A DNA stretch of 64,000 nucleotides. It comes from Armigeres subalbatus (lineage: Eukaryota; Arthropoda; Insecta; Diptera; Culicidae). This document shows positions 1-10,620 of this stretch, in pieces. Under the pieces are notes generated by a model. It had not been told where the DNA came from and did no database searches. It was given only the letters and a program-made list of their open reading frames with translations. The translations under genes were made by a program, and so were the position numbers. The first letter of the stretch is position 1. The number at the start of each line of letters is the position of its first letter. The stretch is taken from the NCBI RefSeq assembly GCF_024139115.2, contig NC_085140.1, positions 459,823,506-459,887,505 of the forward strand, in the 5' to 3' direction.

Positions 1-1960
1 CTGGAACTTGGCGGGTCTGAAGCAGAAAAGCGGAGGGCTGCGTCGGTTATGCAGATAAGCAGACAACAAGCCGCCACCACTTTGCCACTACAAGACATTA
101 AAATTTTCCAACGCTGTCGTACCTACGCGCGCTTGTTTGCTGAGCGAATGGGATCCAGAGCGCGTGTGCTTAGCTGAGCGGCCTACTGAGTCAATGTGCA
201 TTTCCTCACGCTTGTGAACGTTATTGTTGTTGGTAGCTGGCACCCTATTTTTTATCGGGATTTTTCTGATTTTATCGGGCGATGTAAATTGGCTGGTTTC
301 GTTTAAATATTTAAATTAGGCATACATAATCTAACGGATCGAGGAAAACGAGACTTTTGACCGGAGTAAGGACTGCTAAATTGTGTGAAGTAACAGGTCT
401 GGCCATGTTTAGTGCTTCGCACTTTAACTGCAGTCAAGGTCGAAATGTGAGCGAACAAGGCTTTTGAAAAACTGTAAAATTTAAATAGGACATTCTTTAT
501 TGTGTGTATCGGAATGAAGAACGCGGAAGTGCTTTAAGAAACTTTCTTGAACCTGTCATTCTGAAAACTGATACTCAAAATATGAACAGGGTTTCCTTTC
601 TTGGTTGCCCTCTTGACCAAACGTACTCGACCTTTTGAAATGCGCTTCCACTGTATGAGAAACACTGTAGAATCCGGACCGCCAGCATGCCTAATCTCAT
701 TACCTTTCGGCGATCACCCCTTTTCGATGGTCTCCTTTATCTTGTGCGCCGCAGAAATTGAATCGTGACTCTGCTGAAAACAGAGCTATGATTAATTAAT
801 TTGTTTTCATTTTAATATTAAGATGATTGTGCTCATTCTTCAGTTCCTTTTTCCTGGGAGAGCGTGCTTGTTTTTGTCGGTTGCCGACATCGGGAAGAAA
901 AATCTTCCATGGCCCGTTCATTCATTAATAACCCTATGGAAGCATTGGTGGTAGCGTACGGTGGGACAGGACCCTATTTTCTGTGATAAAAAGCAGGTCA
1001 TGCTGAGTACGGGAGCACGAGTATGTTTTTTGCATATATTTGATTTAGTTTTTGATGAAATGCAATTTCTACTGCAAAACTGTAACTTGTGCAAAAAAAT
1101 GTAGAAGATTCGACAATATTTATAAATAATTCAAATACTCTATAATGAAATCAGAGAATCTATATTCTGTCAAACTTACTTCTATGGAAAGCTATAAAAA
1201 GGTAATATTCTCAGATTTTTTATCATAAATATTTTGCGCTTCAACAAATATTTATCAAGAAAATATCCACTGTCAATTTATTCTAAGAAATCTTTTGACT
1301 TTTTCAATGCCAGATTTTAGTTTTCTTAATACAGTAAGAATTTTTGATGACCATTTTCCCCTTCATTTATTTATATTATGTTCAATGTATGTTAAATTAT
1401 GACTCAAGTTGTTGTATTGTAGTTCTTATAAACATTCTGATTTTGACGAGGCAGCTTATCCGAGGGAATAACTTCAACATCCAAAATTTAAGCCTTCACT
1501 TCAAAAAGCGGAACCTGGATTCTGCCCCATTGTGCGACGGCGGTGAGGCTTTTTGGCTACTTGTATCAAACTTGCGGGAGGAAGTCGCGACCACGGTTGC
1601 GCACGTTCATCAGAGAAGGCTTTCCTCTTTTGTCCACATGTAATGCTCACCGCGGCTGCCGGTGGTGCCGGTCTTCGGCGACCCACAATCGCTCTGTTGC
1701 TGTACCGGTTTTGGTAAAATCCGCCCGCCAGTTCAATTAGAGTCGTGAATATTGCAACTTTTTTGAATAATGTATGCACCTTCGGTTCCTTTGTTTTGAT
1801 CCCGCTTGCAATTGTTTTGCTCCAATTCGGTCGCTGAAGGTTGAAGGATCGGGCACTTTGCAAATTCCTGCCATGACCGGGTGAATTTAAATTATTTAGA
1901 TTGGAATAATATCGATTTCCGTTTGATGAGCGGTGCATCATCCGTAACGGATGTAGTGTG
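1..1960. other. No recognisable gene or repeat
   Basis: This stretch is moderately AT-rich and becomes strongly AT-rich from about 1030. I see no transposon protein signature, tRNA-like segment, long inverted repeat or tandem array. A minus-strand open frame at 1501-1941 (146 codons) has no motif I recognise and looks like chance. I cannot exclude host regulatory DNA. Confidence 0.5.
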
Positions 1961-2022
1961 TATAGTGCATTGTAGTGTTCTTAAATCCGAATAGTTGAGT
2001 CTCATGCTTATGAATTTTATGC

Positions 2023-2043
2023 AACTACTACTACTACTACTAC
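2023..2043 (+). repeat. (ACT)n microsatellite
   Basis: Seven uninterrupted ACT units lie just before a LINE tail remnant. They are seen directly. Confidence 0.9.
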
Positions 2044-2163
2044 CTGCATGGAATATCAGATCATCATGTTGTAAACTTTGTACAAAATTTGAAATTGAAC
2101 AAAAATGTCAAAAAATTTCATGTTTCGCCTTATTTTACAAGGTTTGAATCAACAATATTTAAA

Positions 2164-2335
2164 TCAAAAAGGCGAGGTGCACAGCGGGAAAGGTGGATCG
2201 ATCAGGTGGAGGACGATTTGCGGACCCTTCGCAGACTGCGTTGTTGCCGACGTGCAGCCATGGTCCGAGCTGAATGGAGAAGACTTTTATGTATAGCACA
2301 GGCCCCTAAGGCCTTAGTCTGGTAGTAAATAAATC
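2164..2335 (+). mobile_element. Non-LTR retrotransposon 3' end (LINE tail fragment)
   Basis: The plus strand encodes a basic C-terminal tail containing RERWIDQVEDDLRTL and later EWRRL, then a stop and GTAAATAAATAAATC. Tails of the form RWxDQVEDDL...WRRL are typical of the extreme C-terminus of many insect LINE polyproteins downstream of the reverse transcriptase. Only the last 50 or so codons are present, so this is a 5'-truncated copy. The clade cannot be assigned. Confidence 0.6.
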
Positions 2336-2784
2336 AATCGAATGCATTATTATTATGTCGAGATGGTCACCATTAGTCATATATCGAATAGTGATCATGA
2401 TTTGTTAGATATATAATGTATCTATGGTGCAAAATCAATTTCTGTAACTTACTTCAATTCAATTGTTTTTTTCTTGCTGAGGTATCAGAAAGGCTTAGAA
2501 ATAAGCAGAAACAAAAATTGAAGATGTTATAGAAAATTGAGGGAATTTTGAGTAGGATGTAAGAAATTGAGCTGGAGAATCAAATAAGCTCTACTAACAC
2601 GTTTTAATATCTACAACTTGAAGCAAGTGAAAAATATTACTATTCTAAATGATGTCTTCACTCATGTAATAGGAACTTGGTCATATTTGAACATGATGCA
2701 ATAGTGTCCGGTACTCGGTACTGAACCGTGAAAATTTTCACCAAAATAGATCGTCGAAAAACTAGTGCAAATGATCAAATCAAC

Positions 2785-2999
2785 ACCAAATTTTCAAAAC
2801 GACTTAACTTTTTTTAAACAAAGATTCAAACGTCGATTTCTGATAGCACTCCCACGCAAACCAACATGTTTAACAGGTAGCGGAAGCTTTCGCCTACGCA
2901 TTGATGGTGTTTCGTTTGCATATTAGTGCTATCAGATTCGTCAAATCGACGTTTGAATCTTTGTCTGCAAAAGCAGAGAAGTCGTTTTGAAAATTTGGT
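2785..2999. mobile_element. Palindromic MITE, about 215 bp
   Basis: The ends are inverted copies starting ACCAAATTTTCAAAACGACTT. Pairing resumes through CAAAGATTCAAACGTCGATTT and CTGATAGCAC, giving arms of about 65 bp around an unpaired centre of about 80 bp. There is no coding capacity, as expected for a non-autonomous DNA transposon. No convincing target duplication is visible, so the superfamily is open. Confidence 0.7.
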
Positions 3000-3789
3000 A
3001 CTGAAATATAGTTTGTATGAATCATTAATGATCACATTCTGTGTATAAAGTATACAAGTAAACATAATCTGGATAATTAGAGAGTTTTTCGTTAAATGGC
3101 TTATGTGTTCGGCACTGGGGGACTTCCCCCTAAATGTGGAATAGGGCATGGTTTAGTTTTAATAATTTTTGTCAATTTCCAGAACGTCTTAGAACAGACT
3201 GTAAGAGCGTTGATCTCATTGAATAAAAATCACTATTTCTGAGGACCACCATTTTGGTCCTCATAATGCGATTTCAGTCAGCCTTCAAGGATGGCATACC
3301 AGTACGCTGGAACTGTCGTCGTTCGACGTTACGCAGATTAATGAAATCTTTGGTGAGTGTGTCAATGGTTAGGGCATTGCTTACTAGCCGAGCAACGGGA
3401 GGCCTCCTCAATGGCATGATGGTAGTTTTGTATGACTAGTACGGTCTGATCTACCGAGAAACCAACTTCTACCTCCACCAGATAAGGATGCGAGTGGAAA
3501 ATATTGTTGTCCATGTTAGTAAGGAAAACATGAAGCATTCCATGGGCCCGGAGTGACTTAGCCACCACTCAGTTCTGGTCCCAAGATGTTGTGATGTTGT
3601 TGTCGACGACATCTTGCTGCAGAGAAGTGCCGTTTTAATTCCTTCTTTAATTCAATTAATTTGAATTACAGTAGAGCCATAGCCACGCCCTCTATTTCGG
3701 AGCTGATTCGATCAAGCCTAACGAAATAAAAATCGAAAAGAAGACAACTCTATAACCTCTGAAGCAGCGAAGTAAATGCTGAATGGGAA
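3000..3789. other. Unassigned DNA beside R1 remnant
   Basis: This AT-rich then mixed-composition segment contains no confident feature. Part of it (3250-3690) has balanced composition and may belong to the decayed 3' end of the R1-like element to its right, but I found no readable match. Confidence 0.35.
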
Positions 3790-4079
3790 GAAGAAACCAC
3801 ATCGTCTTATGCCTTCTGCCGAGCAAAAGTCCACCAGTTCCGGTGAAGGACACTTCCGCACCATGCTTCCTGTTCACCCACGTCGACCCATTGGGGATGA
3901 GCCGATGGGTCCACCTTCCAATATCCGCATTGTACCACTCCTACTTCACCATAGAGGCCAGTCTCACCGCCTTCCTCACATTTCTGGTATCCCTCCTTTG
4001 GTAGCACTCGATATCCTCTGCTAGGGTTATGCAGACTGGAATCATCCCTGCGATAACGCAAACTGCCTCCGACGAAATA
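3790..4079 (-). mobile_element. R1-clade retrotransposon, C-terminal part of ORF2
   Basis: Read on the minus strand this encodes a stretch beginning SSEAVCVIAGMIP, followed by AEDIECY, RRDTRNV and GRWTHRLIP. These blocks follow the reverse transcriptase in R1-type ORF2 proteins. The reading frame then decays by frameshift near WVNRKHG. It is the direct continuation of the RT fragment at 5084-5975: the two halves are separated only by the transposon at 4080-5081, and the codons join in frame across it. Confidence 0.8.
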
Positions 4080-5081
4080 GGGTTTCTTACCCCATTCCCG
4101 GCCTAACATGCGTACGACTGAATTATTCAATTAATACTTATGACAGGAAGCAACTTTTCCTGAATTTTGTGGGCTGTATAATACTGCATTAGGGTTCACT
4201 TCTGCTTAAAAATAGCTATTCGTGCTAAATATCGTTCGAAAAAGCTTTTATTTGATTTCAGTCATAGCGATTTCCATTCCGGCATATCATAAAACCAGTT
4301 CCCGGCCAAAGCAAAATTTCACTCAATCTCTCAACATTCTTCTCTTATTTCTCTCAAACAAAAATATGCACGTTCCACGACAGCAAGATGCCAGATGGTA
4401 TCATTCATAATCATTTTTATTTGGTTGAGAAGATATATTTACTCATCCAAATTTTTTCCAAATACTTAAAAACAATATTTTTTTCACCTTTTGAAATCGA
4501 GAAAGATATAAATAACATGATAGTGTCAACGTATTAGACAGTTTTCCTATTAACGGTGAAGGATCATTTTCATTCTCCTGGCCTTTTGGCAGCACGGTGC
4601 GGCTAGAAGTTTTTGGGCCGAGGTGATTTTTTGTTCGGTTTGAGAATACATTTTTGAATGTATTCTAATTATGTTTATATAAGTTCTAGTGATACGTTCT
4701 AGTGATTAGATTGAAGTGCGTGTGTTTAGCATTATGGTGTGGTGATTAAAAGCTTGAAGCAATGATTGTAACGAGCACTAGGACGATTTGCAGGTAGGTG
4801 TTTATTTTATGATACCGTTTTGTAAAAGTGGAAAGAATCTCTCCGGCTCAGTGATGTGGCATCGGAGAGCGAGATTTTGAAATCTACATTTTTATTTTCT
4901 ACAATTGGATCAATTAGGAGTAAAAAAAGTGATTGAAAAATATTGAGTATTGTGAAAAATAAATGGGAGACTTTTTAAAAATTATCAATCATAACCCTAC
5001 AGCTTCCAAACAGTATAAATCATTAGTTTTCTGTGCAGTGAGCCGGGAACCGGGTTCAAAGGCCCAAGTAGTAATTTACCC
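4080..5081. mobile_element. TA-target non-autonomous TIR element, 1002 bp, nested in R1
   Basis: The outer ends are imperfect inverted repeats (left GGGTTTCTTAC..., right complement GGGTAAATTAC..., both continuing to a GGCCT block). The element is bordered by TA on each side (4078-4079 and 5082-5083). Removing it with one TA joins the flanking R1 codons as ...ASAYRT then ISSEAV..., so the insertion is precise. The interior has no transposase and is AT-rich. The TA target suggests the Tc1/mariner or pogo group, but the terminal sequence is not one I can name. Confidence 0.8.
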
Positions 5082-5083
5082 TA

Positions 5084-5975
5084 GTTCGGTACGCACTCGC
5101 GACTCGAATGGCCATTAGACGAAACACGCTATTCAGCTTCATCCGGTTACGTTTCGTCTTGAGCGCAGCTCCCCAGGCTAGAACTCCGTACCTTAGTATC
5201 GAGGATGATACAGTCGCAAGAAGACGCCTACTGCTGCCTTTCGGACCGCCGACATTCGGAATGATCCTGGCCAAGATGAATACACCAGTAGGTGTTCCAA
5301 TCTGCCAAATTCACGATTCAGCCATCTTGGATTTTAGTATGGGAGAGCCAGCCGGTTTGTTGTCGTTTTGCACTGAAAATGAATTTTTCACCCCGCCTTC
5401 TTCTCTTCCACAAACTAAGCACATTGCAACACCTAGCTGTGTATTCATCTTGATCCTAGCTAACGCATTTTCACAGCAATAGTCCACGTGGGTATTGAAG
5501 TTCAACCGGTCATCAATCATCACACCTAGATGTCTCAGAGTCCGCACCGACGGAATGACGTGCCCTCCGATGTTAATCTGCATCCGCTGGATTACTTTGC
5601 AGTTGCTGACCAGCATCACTTCCGTTTTGTGATGAGCTAGCTGCATCTTGACTCCATTCATCCAGGTTTCTACTGCGTCGGTCGCTTCCGCCACCAGCAT
5701 TTCCACCTCCTCCAGTGACTCACCGGCGATCGTTAGGACGACATCATCCGCGAAACCGTAAATCTTTACACCTTTGGGCAACCTCAGCATCAGAGCCCCG
5801 TTGTACATCACATTCCATAACGTCGGGCCTAGTATGGACCCTAGTGAAACGCCGGCCGTAACGCTGATCGATTTCTGCCCCGAGTTCATGTCGTAAACCA
5901 GAATCCGGTTCAGGAAGTAGCTCCTAAGGATCTTACACAGGAAGTCGGGGATTCGCATTCCTGCAGCGCTGAACC
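5084..5975 (-). mobile_element. R1-clade retrotransposon, reverse transcriptase part of ORF2
   Basis: The minus strand encodes MRIPDFLCKILRSYF, then GVSLGSILGPTLWNVMYNG, the catalytic block GFADDVVL (the FADD motif) and further RT and thumb sequence, resuming as ARIIPNVGGP and FRLMAIRVASAYRT. The order and wording match R1-type elements. The copy starts abruptly at about 5975, so the RT N-terminal part is missing here. It is interrupted by a 180-bp MITE (5272-5451) and by the 1-kb element at 4080-5081. It is a dead copy. Confidence 0.9.
5272..5451. mobile_element. 180-bp MITE inserted in the R1 RT gene
   Basis: The ends are inverted repeats AAGATGAATACAC, with further pairing through AGGTGTT. 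They are flanked by nearly identical 9-bp sequences, GATCCTGGC (5263-5271) and GATCCTAGC (5452-5460). A 9-bp duplication fits Mutator-like elements. Excision joins R1 codons ALAR-IIPN in frame. A related, longer copy lies at 35206-35460; it shares a block ending in AAAATCCAAGATGG. Confidence 0.75.
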
Positions 5976-6635
5976 GTTTTGTCGCTCACTTCTTCTCACT
6001 TGACCCTCTCACGAGAAGAGCGTGTAGCTGGCACTGGCGATCTTATGAAAATGTGCGGCTTAAGCGCCACTCCAATAAAGGAGACCGCACACCAAGTTTG
6101 TTTGCCCGGATGAGACTCAATCAAGGCAAGTCCAAGTATAATCTTCAAAGAAGAAAGAAATCGATCCAGTGCGACTAAGAGAAAGCTATGTGTTATAATT
6201 ATGTTCTATCCTAATCCTCTATCCTATTTTCGCAGATTGTTTCAAACGCTACAAGCGATGTTTTGCTTTCTTCTTCTGCTCCTTCTTCTTTTCCACGTTC
6301 TCCTTCTGCTTCTTTCTCTTCTCCCGCTGACTTTCCACGGTTTGCCGATCAACCGTTTATAACGCCTTCCTTCAGTACGCTAGCACAATCTTGCACGTTC
6401 CCCTGCTTCTTCGGGATTACCTGCTCTCCTGGAGCGACCCTGCTTCGCTTCTCCGTGCGAGTATTTCGGGGCTCATTGCTGTTTGCAGTGCCTCGACTGT
6501 TGTATGCTCCGCTGCATCTTTCAGTGCTTTTCATCTGCTTCCGCTCTTCTTTTGAGCGCGTTCTGTTCGTGCTCAGCAGATTTAACGGCGGACTTGATGC
6601 TCGTCACTAGAAGCTTGATCTTCGTGTGAACATTG

Positions 6636-6732
6636 CCCTAATAACATTTCAGTTTTATGTTGGTTTCATAACACTCTTGAAGAGTGAATTATGGTCTTCA
6701 AGAGCGTTATGAAACTTAAAATGTTACTTGGG
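6636..6732. mobile_element. 97-bp MITE, CCCAAGTAACATTTTAAG family
   Basis: The terminal inverted repeats run CCCTAATAACATTT... and ...AAAATGTTACTTGGG, and the centre is also palindromic (CTTGAAGA...TCTTCAAG). The same unit occurs at 8610-8705, 59886-59970 and partly at 58751-58830. Here it splits the R1 ORF1 reading between KDKH and NVHTK. Confidence 0.75.
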
Positions 6733-6989
6733 TGTGCTTGTCCTTCACGAAGTCATAGAGCTCGTTGACTTGCTTCCACACCTCCATCAAGTTGTAACTC
6801 CTCCTGAGTAGCACTACTTACCGATTTTGGGGTGGACACCCTATTCCCGGATCCTAGCTCCTTTTGTCCTGCCTGGTTCTCAGCAGCCTTGGCCATACTG
6901 CTGGTACTCGCTACTGCTACCTGCGACATCACTGGAGATCGCTGCAGCTTCCCACTCTTTGCGAAAACATTCGCCCCGCCTGCTCCTTC

Positions 6990-7021
6990 GTGTGTCTGTG
7001 TGTGTTAGTGTGTGTGTGTTC
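6990..7021 (+). repeat. (GT)n microsatellite
   Basis: This is an imperfect GT run within the R1 ORF1 remnant. Confidence 0.8.
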
Positions 7022-7491
7022 TTTTTCATCGAGTTTTGACACTTCCTAGCTAGAATGCTGAAAACCTTCACCTATTTCCTGCGGTACGCTTATGGGAAAT
7101 TAGGTTCTGTGGATCACGTTTACCAGTTTTCCTGGAGTGCAGGTTTGGAGAGAAAAAAAATCTTGAAATAAACTCTGGGGAACATACCATAACCTTACAT
7201 GATACAATCTGTTTTCTTTCGAGTGGTATTATATGTCCACTACCCATTAAACCCCTTACATTCTTTAACAGAAATTCCTCCTCCCGGGACTACCTTTAAG
7301 GGGGAGACTGAATGTGCTTCTAGCACCTCTTCTTGCACCGCGGCAAGGGTTGCTAGTCGGTTGGTCCTGCTTTCTTCGCAGCTCCGAAAGTATTTGTGTT
7401 CCGATTCTCAAAATAACTCTGCAAAATCCTGATCAAGTAGCCAGGAACATGCATCGAACCAGCCAATGGCACATTTTAATACAGTTCTGAA

Positions 7492-7860
7492 TTGGAACCT
7501 TACAGATACTGTATAATAATTTGGCATATACAGTTTCGGAACATTTTAATACAATTGTTGTATTAAAAAGACAGGAACACCGTCTTTGACCAGAGGTCGT
7601 ACAGACCTAGACAACAGGTAGAACACATGACACCCAGTGGACCGGTGGAGAATTTTTCGATCACGAAAAGTTTTTTATTTACCGGGGTGGGAATCGAACC
7701 CACACTCCATAGCCCTTGCGTCTAAACGATTGACGTCGCTAACCGCACAGCCACGAAGCCCACAAACCTCACAGATTTGTATTATTTCAATACAATATCT
7801 GTATTAAAATCGTGCAGAATTGTATATGCCAAGATTTTATACAATAATTGTCAGGTTTTG
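7492..7860. mobile_element. Palindromic MITE split by a SINE
   Basis: The left part, with GGCATATACAG and TTTTAATACAA, is inverted in the right part as TTGTATATGCC and GTATTAAAA. Together they make one palindromic AT-rich element. A tRNA-headed SINE (7569-7762) sits in its centre. R1 ORF2 sequence resumes immediately to the right at 7862, so the MITE itself lies in or at the edge of R1 DNA. Confidence 0.65.
7569..7762 (-). mobile_element. tRNA-derived SINE (family A)
   Basis: On the minus strand it begins GGGCTTCGTGGCTGTGCGG and has a pol III A-box-like TGGCTGTGCGGTTAGCG and B box GGTTCGATTCCC. The body and tail then contain a GACCTCTGGTCAAAGACGG-type block. It is homologous to the plus-strand copy at 16845-17077, which fixes its limits. 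SINEs of this kind are transcribed by RNA polymerase III and moved by LINE enzymes. Confidence 0.8.
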
Positions 7861-7861
7861 G

Positions 7862-8609
7862 ATGTGCATGTTATGCAGTGCTGCGGTTGTAGCTCCCCAA
7901 CTGGCACTAAAAAAAGGATTTTTACATTAATTGTTACCACAGCGCAATACCGATTCTATCTCCTCTTCTGTTTAGACGCCTTCTCCGCACTTTCAACGAC
8001 TGTGCGAATTGCGTTTGATATCCCTTTCCGGAATTCGAATTGCCTCTTGGACAACCCACTTTTGCTTTCTGTACATTTCGAAAGCCTGTTAAGTATGATA
8101 AGGACCCAGGAGTTTCTCAAGAGTATCCAAGTAAGATGTTGGAACTCCAGGCGGTTTTCCTGACTTTGACGACAGCACTAACTTTTGTATCTTCCATATG
8201 TCAGGGATGCGGCCATTTCTGAATAACCATTCTGGACATGTCCGGGAACGCCAGGATCGCTGTTCCCAAGACCACGTTAGGGGTTCCTTCTGTACCAGGA
8301 GCTTTATTCACTTTTGAACCTTTCGCTATTACATGGAGCTGTCGGATTATGCTTCGGAAAAAGGTCCTCTACAATCATTCTCAGCTTGATTGGGAACATT
8401 TCTAGTGGTGCCATAGAACCTCATGTTTGCCATAACGATGCAATGAGCTGTTGTATCAGTTGTAGCAGTTCAACTTGCTCAACCTTATTTCGTTTTTGAA
8501 AGCGGCCCGGGCCTCTCGAAGCGCCACCATAAGCTCATCTCTGATAGCTTCGGTACCTGCTCTCTTGACGCGTCTTCTGGCTCTGTTAGCTGACCTGCAT
8601 CCATATCCG
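7862..8609 (-). mobile_element. R1-clade ORF2, segment leading into the RT domain
   Basis: Minus-strand translation in mixed frames gives AIRDELMVALREARAAFKNE, LRMIVEDLFPKH, then ILNRLSKCTESKSGLSKRQF, AIRTVVESAEKAS and NRYCAVVTI. These are the pre-RT linker and RT blocks 0-2 of R1-type proteins. Stops and frameshifts show decay. It continues upstream into the endonuclease piece at 8707-8905, interrupted only by a MITE. Confidence 0.75.
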
Positions 8610-8705
8610 CCCAAGTAACATTTTAAGTTTTATACCGCCTTTGAAGACCATAATTTACTCTACAAGCATGTTATAAAACCAGCATAAAACCAAAATGTTA
8701 CTAAG
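8610..8705. mobile_element. 96-bp MITE, CCCAAGTAACATTTTAAG family
   Basis: It has the same inverted ends and palindromic centre as 6636-6732. It lies between the endonuclease and linker pieces of an R1 ORF2. Confidence 0.8.
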
Positions 8706-8706
8706 G

Positions 8707-8905
8707 TGGGGCATTATTTTCAGCACGAAGTGCCTCAACTAGAGGTCTTCATCGAGAGATTTTATCTTCCACATACGCTCGCAGGCTTGCGACCTATGTA
8801 TTGCCTTAGGCCTCCTTTGGCAAACACTATACTGGATGGCCTGATGGTCGCTATGGGTATAATCTTTACTGACCCTCCAAAAAGGATGTTATCGATCATT
8901 TAGTA
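8707..8905 (-). mobile_element. R1-clade ORF2, end of the APE-type endonuclease
   Basis: The minus strand encodes WRVSKDYTHSDHQAIQYSV. The SDH block is the last catalytic motif of APE-type endonucleases, and DYTHSDHQAI is a common R1 wording. A WKIKSLDEDL block follows, then a frameshift into a readable VEALRAENNAP. Only the C-terminal end of the domain survives. Confidence 0.75.
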
Positions 8906-8913
8906 TTTTGTCA

Positions 8914-9229
8914 GTAACTCATTCCAGAAGCTGTATTTCAAAATATGGTGTAAGGTGGACTTCTAGTGCGAAAGTTTTTCTACAACTCTGCCTAATGGTT
9001 CGTTGTTAGAATTCAACTAATTACGGAGTTATAGCGTTAGTAACAGTAACTTAAACTAAATTATTGGAATTTTGTTATCATTTAGTCTAAGTTACTGAAA
9101 CTTTAGCTATAACTCTGTTACTATTAGAATTCGAACAACGAACCATTAGGCAGAGTTGTAGAAAAACCTTCGCACTAGAAGTCCAACATACAATACTTTT
9201 TGAAATTCAGCTTCTAGTATGAGTTATGG
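8914..9229. mobile_element. Palindromic MITE, about 315 bp
   Basis: The arms mirror each other over about 130 bp, including GTAACTCATTCCAGAAGCTG, CTTCTAGTGCGAA, TTTTTCTACAACTCTGCC and GGTTCGTTGTT with their complements on the right. A half copy lies at 24757-24850. It has no coding capacity. Confidence 0.8.
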
Positions 9230-9705
9230 ACAAACGACCTACGACCGATCAGCTTATCGGTAAGCACCTCGGCGGGGCTCCCGGTATGTTGAGCTATTGA
9301 CCGAAGCATCTTTTTTCAGCTCGAATAGCATCTCACGTTTCTGATTGTTCCTTGTTCTCACAATTTCTCCAAACTCCTTCAGGTCAGGGTCCTCACGTAC
9401 TTTTCTTAGCAAAGCAGCGTACGTTTTATCACTTGCTTCGACAATTAGCGCATCACCATTTTATTCTCTTCTTTCCCTCTGTTTTTTCTACCTCTCTCTC
9501 TGACTAACGACGGTACGCCATTCCAAAATATTTCCTTCTTCCCCCGCTTTTCAAATCTTTCCTGAATATATTTCTGCTTTTTCGGAACATTATTTTGGTA
9601 CATTATTGGCTCACAAACTTTATGCTTAGCAAAACCTAGCTTAGAAATATCGATCACATCTAATAAACGCTTAACAAATATGAAATATACGTATTAAAAC
9701 AATAG
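9230..9705 (-). mobile_element. R1-clade ORF1 fragment (middle part)
   Basis: The minus strand encodes GDALIVEASDKTYAALLRKV, then EFGEIVRTRNNQKREMLFEL. This resembles the middle of R1-type ORF1 proteins, where a YAxxLRKV block precedes the zinc knuckles. To the right a lysine- and arginine-rich frame fits the preceding linker. It lies upstream of the endonuclease and RT pieces, as expected for one decayed element read leftwards. Confidence 0.6.
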
Positions 9706-10109
9706 ATTAGCATCTCACGTTCGTACTGCTCGCTCATTCTCAGGACCTCATAGAGTATACGCATCATAACTACGCTTTTATTGGTAATATTCTAGTTTCG
9801 AATGCCACCGTGGCCACACCATTTTATGTTAGTTTGACGATTATAATTCTTGCGAAAAAATACTGAGTCATGAACCGATAAAAAAGAAATTCATCTAAGA
9901 GGCACGATTTTTTTTGCGTTTGTTTAGTTCAAAAGCTTCATAAAGAGGGGCTTTCAAATCTTAAAAATATTAAAAAGTACTATTTTTTTAAAACACTTAA
10001 TTATGCTGGAAAGTTGTATGTATGCCAACCTTGTATAGCGCTTTCGTGGCTCGGTTCGATGTACCATTTTCTTAAGGTTTTCTGACAAGTAAACCATATT
10101 CATATGACA

Positions 10110-10330
10110 CGATAACACCTCTAATGTTCTTCAAATTAAACAAAACACAATTGTAAAACATGATTTTGCTTAATTTGTGTCGTCCTTTGCATCAGTTGTC
10201 GCACTAGTTGTCCCATTATGGTCAATCCTATACGAAAACAATGGGATTTGCTATAATAGGAACCAAAATTAAGAATAGTGCCACAACTGGTACATGCGTT
10301 CCTATTATTGATTACGCAATTTTGGGGAAT
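10110..10330 (+). repeat. Dispersed repeat shared with 29870-30060
   Basis: It contains CAGTTGTCGCACTAGT, AAAACAATGGGATTTG and AATTAAGAATAGT with CACAACTGGTACATGCG. The same blocks occur in the same order on the other strand at 29870-30060. It has no coding potential and is probably a MITE-like element of unclear ends. Confidence 0.6.
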
Positions 10331-10449
10331 ATCACGATAATGCGGATTTTACATTTCTTCTAGTGAGCAAGAAGGAAAATCTTTCGCTTGACATATCATC
10401 ACGACCAACATGCCTTTTTTATATTATTAAAAAAAAGTTCTTAACTATG

Positions 10450-10620
10450 GCGACAGGTACACCCGACCCACCCTTTATGAAAAGTTGTGTAATGTTTTTC
10501 TTAGCTTCCGTGCACACACATTCACACACATGCAGACAGATCGTTGGGCTGAGTCGATTGGTATATAACACTATGGGTCTCCAAGGCTTCTATAAAAAAT
10601 CCGTTTTCGGAGTGAAATGA
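10450..10620 (-). repeat. Dispersed repeat with CA microsatellite, copy 2
   Basis: On the minus strand it reads AGACCCATAGTGTTATATAC, CAATCGACTCAGC and then a TG-rich tract. This is the same order as the copy at 22979-23385. It is non-coding. Confidence 0.7.

Larger units (their letters stand above)
6225..7440 (-). mobile_element. R1-clade ORF1 (gag-like) fragment
   Basis: The minus strand shows, in broken frames, a coiled-coil-like N-terminal sequence (RLATLAAVQEEVLEAHSVSP), then LQRSPVMSQ, VNELYDFVKDKH, NVHTKIKLLVTSIKSAV and a long charged Lys/Glu/Ala stretch. This is the layout of R1-type ORF1 ahead of its zinc-knuckle part. It is split by the MITE at 6636-6732 and has several stops. It lies downstream of other R1 ORF2 pieces on the same strand, so at least two R1 copies are tangled here. 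Confidence 0.6.

Noticed and set aside
1501..1941. 146-codon minus-strand frame
   Set aside because: No domain, no similarity I recognise and no supporting splice or start context. Overlapping frames on the other strand are equally open.
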